Origin: Orientallactaga sibirica
Lineage: Eukaryota; Chordata; Mammalia; Rodentia; Dipodidae
Assembly (NCBI GenBank): GCA_036365145.1
Contig: JAEOAD010002856.1
Span: 124,001-188,000, forward strand
Reading direction: 5' to 3'
DNA: 64,000 nt
Within the stretch, counting starts at the first letter, position 1. Each line of letters starts with the position of its first letter. The notes under the pieces are model-generated. The model did not search any database. It was not told the origin of the DNA and saw nothing but the letters and a program-made list of their open reading frames with translations. A program made the translations under genes and the position numbers. Positions 62,351 to 64,000 of this stretch are shown here, in pieces.

Positions 62351-64000
62351 TCTGAAGAAACTACGTTAGAAATGAAGGTAATCTACTAAGTTGTACATCT
62401 TGTTAGATTACACAAACTACGAAAGTTTGATCTTGCTGCACTGAAGACTGTTCGTAAGAAACCAACTCGTTCGGATAGAGAACTGGCTTATTTCACACAG
62501 TACAGTATTTGGCAATGACGGTGTTTGTTTTCTAAACAAACTACGTAAGAAATGAAGCTAATCTATTAAGTTGTAAATCGTGTTAGATTACACAAACTAG
62601 GAAACTTTGATCTTGATTCACTGACGATTCTTCTAAAGGAAGCAAATCATGCCGAGAACAGAACTAGCTTATTTCACACAGTACAGTGTTCGGCAATGAA
62701 GGTGTTCGTTTTCTAAACAAAGTATATTGGAAATGAGGCAAATGTGCTAAGTTGTCCAACTTGTTAAATTACACAAACTTGGAAAGTTTGATCTTGTTGC
62801 ACTGAAGATTCTTCTTAAGAAAGCAACTCATTCTGAGGACAGAACTAGCTTATTTCCCACAGTACAGTAATTGGCAATGATGTACTTTGTTTTCTAAACA
62901 AACAAGGTTAGAAATGAAGCTATCCTATTAAGTTGTACATGTTGTTAGATTACACAAACCAGGAAAGTTTGATCTGGCTGCACTGAAGACTCTTCGTAAG
63001 AAAGCAACTCATTCCGAGAACAGAACTAGCTTATTTCACACACTACTATGTTTGGCAATGAAGGTGTTTGTTTTCTAAACAAAGTATGTTGGAAATGAGG
63101 CGAAGGTGCTAAGTTGTCCAACTTGTTAAATTACACAAACTAGGAATGTTTGATCTTCCTCTCTGAAGATTCTTCTTAAAAAAGCAACTCATTCCGAGAA
63201 CAGAAGTAGCTTATTTCACACAGTACTGTGTTCGGCAATGAAGGTGTTTGTTTTCTGAAGAAACTACGTCAGAAATGAAGCTAATCTATTAAGTTGTACA
63301 TCTTGTTAGATGACACAAACTAGGAAAGTTTGATCTTGCTTCACTGAAGTTTCTTCTAAAGAAAGCATCTCATTCCGAGAACAGAACAAGATTATTTACA
63401 CAGTACAGGGTTTGAAAATGACGGTGTTTTTTTCTAAACAAAGTATGTTGGAAATGAGTCGAATGTACTATGTTGTCCAATTTGTTAAATTACACAAACT
63501 AGGAAAGGATGATCTTGCTGCACTGAAGATTCTTCGTAAGAAAGCAACTCATTACGAGAACAGAACTACCTTATTTCACACAGTACAGTGTTCGACAATG
63601 AAGGTATTTGTTTTCTAAAGAAACTATGTTGGAAATGAAGCTAATCTATTAAGTTGTACATCTTGTTAGATTACAGAGACTAGGAAAGTTTTTTCTTGAT
63701 TCACTGAAGATGCTTCTTAAGAAAGCAACTCATTCCGAGAACAGAACTAGCTTATTTTACACAGTACAGTGTTCGGCAATGAAGATGTTTCTTTTCTAAA
63801 GAAACTACGTTAGAAATGAAGCTAATCTATTAAGTTGTACATCTTCTTAGATTACATAAACTAGGAAAGTTTGAGCTTGCTTCACTGAAGATTCTTCTTA
63901 AGAAAGCAACTCATTCCGACAACAGAAATAACTTATTTCACACAGTACAGTGTTTGGCAATGAAGGTGTTTTTTTTCTTAACAAAGTATGTTGGAAATGA
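62351..64000 (+). repeat. 10-monomer higher-order repeat, unit 3 (cut by the window edge)
   Basis: About 1,650 of the expected 1,805 bp are present. It opens with ACAAACTACGAAAG, like unit 1, but internally carries the derived changes of unit 2. The last bases (TTTTTTTTCTTAAC, then AAAGTATGTTGGAAATGA) match the penultimate monomers of unit 2, so the repeat almost certainly continues beyond the window. Confidence 0.92.

Larger units (their letters stand above)
12401..64000 (+). repeat. 181-bp satellite array, right section (from the SINE to the window end)
   Basis: About 285 further head-to-tail monomers in the same orientation, with no other transposable element that I can see. Stretches without clear higher-order order include about 14.7-21.9, 23.8-28.1, 30.5-33.3, 46.2-49.1 and 52.1-56.1 kb, where types A, B, C and D are mixed. 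The remaining stretches contain the multi-monomer repeats listed separately. The array runs past the right edge of the window in mid-monomer. Confidence 0.97.

Noticed and set aside
105..64000. CRISPR array
   Set aside because: The repeats are 181 bp, contiguous and without unique spacers, and the B1 SINE shows a mammalian genome.
105..64000. CENP-B box (NTTCGNNNNANNCGGGN)
   Set aside because: The nearest candidates, TTCGGCAATGAAGG and TTCGGAGAAGAGAAC, lack the CGGG part or the central A. No full match was noticed on either strand.
105..64000. Inverted monomers or a strand switch in the array
   Set aside because: All landmarks read in the + direction throughout, including inside the scrambled piece at 56.45 kb.

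Overview
The window is almost entirely one tandem satellite DNA array. A monomer of about 181 bp runs head to tail, always on the same strand, from about base 105 to base 64000, giving roughly 350 monomers. The register can be followed by eye: the AATGAAGG landmark falls at 164, 345, 526 and 707, each 181 bp apart. A hand count on one consensus monomer gives about 34% G+C. I find no protein-coding gene, tRNA, rRNA or CRISPR array. The recurring frames of about 63 residues are a by-product of the satellite: they open at a TTG codon, cover one monomer and end at the same TAA. Because 181 is not a multiple of 3, no frame can persist along the array.

Two retroelements are present. Bases 1-106 look like the 3' end of a LINE-1 element with its A-tail, so the left edge is more likely an insertion in the array than the true array boundary. 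At 12234-12400 there is one complete B1-type (7SL-derived) SINE with pol III A and B boxes, an A-rich tail and a target-site duplication. B1 elements are a rodent hallmark. From memory, this form (...CCACCCTGAGACTACATAG...) resembles jerboa (Dipodidae) B1 copies, so a jerboa or a close relative is my best but unproven guess. Both elements sit at the same position of the 181-bp monomer, just after CTT in the palindrome TTCTTAAGAA.

Monomers fall into recognisable subfamilies. Type A has ...ACTACGTTAGAAATGAAGC.. and ..TGTACATCTTGTTAGATTAC. Type B has ..AAAGTATGTTGGAAATGAGGCG.. and ..TGTCCAACTTGTTAAATTAC. Type C has ..ACAAACAAGGTTAG.. and ..CTAACC. Type D has ..AACCAACTCGTTCGGAG.. followed by GTATTTGGCAATGACGG. 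They are not arranged in one regular higher-order repeat. The array is instead a patchwork of duplications of different sizes.

Region by region: 0.1-11.2 kb holds nested multi-monomer duplications. 11.2-22.0 kb is irregular, with type C monomers, the SINE and one 63-bp deletion. 22.0-23.8 kb is a single copy of a 10-monomer block. 28.1-30.5 kb has a 5-monomer higher-order repeat in about three copies. 33.3-39.3 kb is a 21-monomer-offset duplication with many hybrid monomers. 39.3-46.2 kb has 11- and 13-monomer-offset copies. 49.1-52.1 kb has very recent 3- and 4-monomer tandem duplications. 56.1-58.4 kb is a displaced copy of the left end, with a scrambled segment of about 130 bp at 56.45 kb. 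58.4-64.0 kb is a true 10-monomer higher-order repeat of about 1,806 bp in three copies, running off the right edge; its closest relative is the single block at 22.0-23.8 kb.

The layout fits a centromeric or pericentromeric satellite evolving by unequal exchange, segmental amplification and gene conversion. No CENP-B box was seen, but each monomer carries two short dyad symmetries.
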